Shown in pieces: positions 4,371 to 7,006 of a stretch of DNA of 7,006 nt. Both the position numbers and the translations under genes were made by a program. The notes below the pieces were generated by a model that worked only from the letters and a program-made list of their open reading frames with translations, searched no databases and was not told where the DNA came from. The DNA is from Planctomycetota bacterium (GTDB lineage: Bacteria; Planctomycetota; Phycisphaerae; WQYP01), in NCBI GenBank assembly GCA_021838985.1, contig JAKCCC010000098.1:1-7006 (forward strand), written 5' to 3'. How positions within the stretch are numbered: position 1 is the first letter of the stretch; every line of letters begins with the position of its first letter.

Positions 4371-7006
4371 ATGGTTAATCTTTCCAAGAAATCACCAGGA
4401 TTTGATCCGGCCCATGATATTTGGCGCCAGGAAAAACATCCTTTGCGGCCGTTTTTCACCCCGAAAACCGTCGCACTCATCGGCGCCACGGACCGGCCGG
4501 GCAGCGTGGGCCAGGCGATTTTGCGCAATCTTATCAGCACGCCCTTTGGTGGAACCGTTCTGCCGGTGAATCCCAAGCGCCCCCACGTCATGGGAATCAA
4601 GGCGTATGCCCGGTTGGCCGATCTGCCCGAGCCGGCCGAATTGGCGGTGATCGTGACGCCGGCGCCAACCGTGCCGGAGATCATTAAGGAATGCGGCGAG
4701 GCGCGGATCGCTGGCGCGGTGATTATCTCCGCGGGTTTCAAGGAAATCGGCCCGGCCGGCGCGGCGCTGGAGCAGCGCGTGCTGGCGTTGGCCCGCGAAT
4801 ATCATATCCGGGTCATTGGGCCGAACTGCCTGGGCGTGATGTGCCCACCGGCCGGCCTTAACGCCACCTTTGCCCACGCCATGGCTCAGACCGGCTCGGT
4901 GGCGTTCCTTAGCCAGAGCGGCGCTCTGTGCACAGGAGTTTTGGATTGGAGCCTGCAGGAGCAGGTGGGGTTCAGCGCGTTCATCAGCATCGGATCGATG
5001 CTGGATGTCGGCTGGGGCGATCTGATCGACTATTTGGGCGATGATCCGCGCACGCGCAGCATCGTGATCTACATGGAAAGCATTGGCGATGCGCGGGCGT
5101 TCCTTTCCGCGGCGCGGGAGGTGGCGCTGACCAAACCGATTATCGTGATTAAAGCGGGCCGCACCGCCGCCGCCGCGAAAGCCGCCGCTTCGCACACCGG
5201 CACTTTGGCCGGCAGCGACGACGCCATGGATGCGGCGTTTCGGCGGGTCGGGGTGTTGCGGGTGGACAGCATCGAAGACCTGTTCGCCATGGCGTACGTG
5301 CTCGGCAAGCAGCCCCAACCCCAAGGCCGGCGGCTGACCATTCTCACCAACGCCGGCGGTCCCGGGGTGCTCGCCACCGACGCCTTGATCCGCGGGGGCG
5401 GCCAGCTGGCCCAGCTTTCCGCGGCGAGTCTGAAAACCCTCGAGGCTCTGTTGCCGCCGCAGTGGAGTCACGGCAATCCGGTGGACATCCTGGGGGATGC
5501 GGATCCGGCCCGCTATGCGGCGGTGTGCAAGACCGCTATGGAGGATCCGGCCAGCGACGGTTTGCTGGTTATCTTGACGCCGCAAGCCATGACCGATCCC
5601 ACCCGCACGGCCGATCAACTCTGTGGCTCGGTGGCGGCGCCGAAAAAGCCTATCTTGGCCAGTTGGATGGGCGGAGCGGAAGTGGCCGCGGGCGCCCAGC
5701 GGTTGCGGGAGCATGGCATTCCGAACTTCGCTTATCCCGACCATGCCTGCCGCATCTTCAATTTCATGTGGCGGTATCACTACAACTTAAATGGAATTTA
5801 TGAAACGCCCTCCCTGCCCGGCGGCGCCTACGCCGCCGAACATCAGACCCAACGGGTCGATGCTCTGCTCGGTGCGATTCAACGCCAGCAGCGCACGCTG
5901 CTGACGGAGGCGGAAGCGAAAGAAGTGCTCCAGGCCTATGGGCTGCCGGTTACGCCTACCCGCACCGCGGCCACGCCGGCCCAGGCGGCCGCTCTCGCCC
6001 AGAGCCTGGGCTATCCCGTGGTGCTCAAGCTGCTTTCGCGCACCATCAGCCATAAAACCGATGTCGGCGGTGTGCAGTTGAATTTGAGGACGCCGGAGGA
6101 AGTGCAGCGGGCCTTTACCGCCATTCGGGACGCGGTGACGGAAAAGGCCGGCGCCCAGGCTTTCGACGGCGTCACCGTGCAGCCGATGATTCGTCTGGAA
6201 GGTTACGAAATTATTTTAGGCAGCACGGTGGATCCGCAATTAGGCCCGGTCATCCTTTTCGGCGCGGGCGGGCAACTGGTGGAAGTGATGAAGGATCGCG
6301 CCCTGGGCCTGCCGCCTCTGACCAGCACCCTGGCGCGGCGGATGATGGAGCAAACTCGGATCTTTCAGGTGTTCCAGGGCGTGCGGGGCCGCCAACCGAT
6401 CGATCTGACGCAGCTGGAGCAGATCATTGTTAATTTCAGCCGGTTGGTGGTGCAGCATCTATGGATTCGTGAAATCGACATTAATCCACTGCTGGTTGCT
6501 CCGAACCAGATTCTGGCCCTGGACGCCCGGGTGGTGCTGCACCCCGCCTCCACGCCGGTGGAGCAGTTGCCCCGGCCGGCCATCCGGCCCTATCCCGTGC
6601 AGTATATTAACCGCATTAAAACCCGCGATGGCGTGGAGCTGACCATCCGCCCCATTCGGCCGGAGGATGAACCGCTGCTGGTGGAGTTTCATCGCCAACT
6701 TTCCGAGCGCAGCGTGCGGCAGCGGTATCTCGGCATGCTCCAGTATGACGCGCGGGTGATCCATGAACGGCTGATCCGGCGCTGCTTTAATGATTACGAT
6801 CGCGAAATAGCGCTGGTGGTGGAGCGCGTCGATGGCCCCGCCCCGACACCGGTCATTGTGGGCGTGGGCCGCCTGAGCCGTATCCCGTCCAGCCACGATG
6901 CGCGCTTCGCGGTGGTGATCAGCGATGCGTTTCAGAATCGGGGCGTAGGCACGCAACTGCTTGGGCGCCTGTTGGAGGTGGCCCGCCTGGAAAAGATCCA
7001 GCACGT
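4371..7006 (+). CDS. NDP-forming acyl-CoA synthetase fused to GNAT acetyltransferase (Pat/YfiQ-like), 3'-truncated
   Basis: The frame is open to the window end with no stop; 878 residues are visible and the family is usually about 880-910. Order: CoA-binding Rossmann domain (about 25-125, with [15 protein letters not shown] at 36-50); succinyl-CoA ligase-like domains (about 145-475, with IGPNCLGVM and FLSQSGAL); ATP-grasp (about 505-725, with [38 protein letters not shown] and [10 protein letters not shown]); and GNAT (about 756 onward, with the acetyl-CoA loop QNRGVG at 855-860). The family includes enzymes converting acyl-CoA, NDP and phosphate to acid, NTP and CoA, and the lysine acetyltransferase Pat. 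His275 in [10 protein letters not shown] matches the phosphorylated histidine of active synthetases, which I recall as missing in enterobacterial Pat. The GNAT segment reads [11 protein letters not shown]; many relatives have Glu where Arg845 stands. It is probably cytoplasmic and acts on acetyl-CoA or another short acyl-CoA. The upstream gap implies its own promoter. Domain identity is secure; substrate and true activity are not. Confidence 0.93.
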   Translation, partial: MVNLSKKSPGFDPAHDIWRQEKHPLRPFFTPKTVALIGATDRPGSVGQAILRNLISTPFGGTVLPVNPKRPHVMGIKAYARLADLPEPAELAVIVTPAPTVPEIIKECGEARIAGAVIISAGFKEIGPAGAALEQRVLALAREYHIRVIGPNCLGVMCPPAGLNATFAHAMAQTGSVAFLSQSGALCTGVLDWSLQEQVGFSAFISIGSMLDVGWGDLIDYLGDDPRTRSIVIYMESIGDARAFLSAAREVALTKPIIVIKAGRTAAAAKAAASHTGTLAGSDDAMDAAFRRVGVLRVDSIEDLFAMAYVLGKQPQPQGRRLTILTNAGGPGVLATDALIRGGGQLAQLSAASLKTLEALLPPQWSHGNPVDILGDADPARYAAVCKTAMEDPASDGLLVILTPQAMTDPTRTADQLCGSVAAPKKPILASWMGGAEVAAGAQRLREHGIPNFAYPDHACRIFNFMWRYHYNLNGIYETPSLPGGAYAAEHQTQRVDALLGAIQRQQRTLLTEAEAKEVLQAYGLPVTPTRTAATPAQAAALAQSLGYPVVLKLLSRTISHKTDVGGVQLNLRTPEEVQRAFTAIRDAVTEKAGAQAFDGVTVQPMIRLEGYEIILGSTVDPQLGPVILFGAGGQLVEVMKDRALGLPPLTSTLARRMMEQTRIFQVFQGVRGRQPIDLTQLEQIIVNFSRLVVQHLWIREIDINPLLVAPNQILALDARVVLHPASTPVEQLPRPAIRPYPVQYINRIKTRDGVELTIRPIRPEDEPLLVEFHRQLSERSVRQRYLGMLQYDARVIHERLIRRCFNDYDREIALVVERVDGPAPTPVIVGVGRLSRIPSSHDARFAVVISDAFQNRGVGTQLLGRLLEVARLEKIQH

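Noticed and set aside
4392..5780. Minus-strand open frame of 462 codons opposite the acyl-CoA synthetase gene
   Set aside because: It lies antisense to a frame with clear CoA-binding and synthetase motifs. Its translation is rich in R, H, G and Q without recognisable domains, as expected from the shadow of GC-rich codons.

Overview
The window is high-GC bacterial DNA with three chromosomal-type genes, all on the + strand, and one complete insertion sequence. No rRNA, tRNA, CRISPR array or phage gene was found. The lineage cannot be fixed from the sequence. The gene content (bacterial-type ProA, an IS1182-like element, an NDP-forming acyl-CoA synthetase fused to a GNAT domain) and good Shine-Dalgarno sites before two of the genes fit a GC-rich bacterium.

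Layout: (1) 2-1156 is proA, gamma-glutamyl phosphate reductase of proline biosynthesis, with its N-terminus cut off by the window edge. (2) 1157-1327 is a G-rich spacer with a possible hairpin. (3) 1328-2272 is a zinc-free medium-chain dehydrogenase/reductase of the quinone oxidoreductase type. (4) 2356-3896 is an apparently intact IS1182-family insertion sequence. It has one full-length transposase, near-perfect terminal inverted repeats and the palindrome CTAG at both outer edges. (5) 3901-4370 is a 470-base stretch without a convincing gene. It holds three short stem-loops sharing a GTCGCC-type 5' arm, a further perfect 8-bp palindrome, a possible sigma70-like promoter and the ribosome binding site of the next gene. 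(6) 4371 to the window end is a large open frame (878 residues visible, no stop): acyl-CoA synthetase (NDP-forming) domains, an ATP-grasp domain and a C-terminal GNAT acetyltransferase domain.

The three genes do not form an obvious pathway. ProA is housekeeping. The oxidoreductase has no inferable substrate. The last gene belongs to the family that includes the lysine acetyltransferase Pat/YfiQ, which controls acetyl-CoA synthetase by acetylation. It keeps the histidine expected of an active acyl-CoA synthetase but has arginine where I expect the GNAT glutamate. That gene and the structured DNA upstream of it are the parts most worth a second look. Nothing here is clearly a new defence or mobile system. 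The long antisense frames are explained by the GC-rich codon usage of the real genes.
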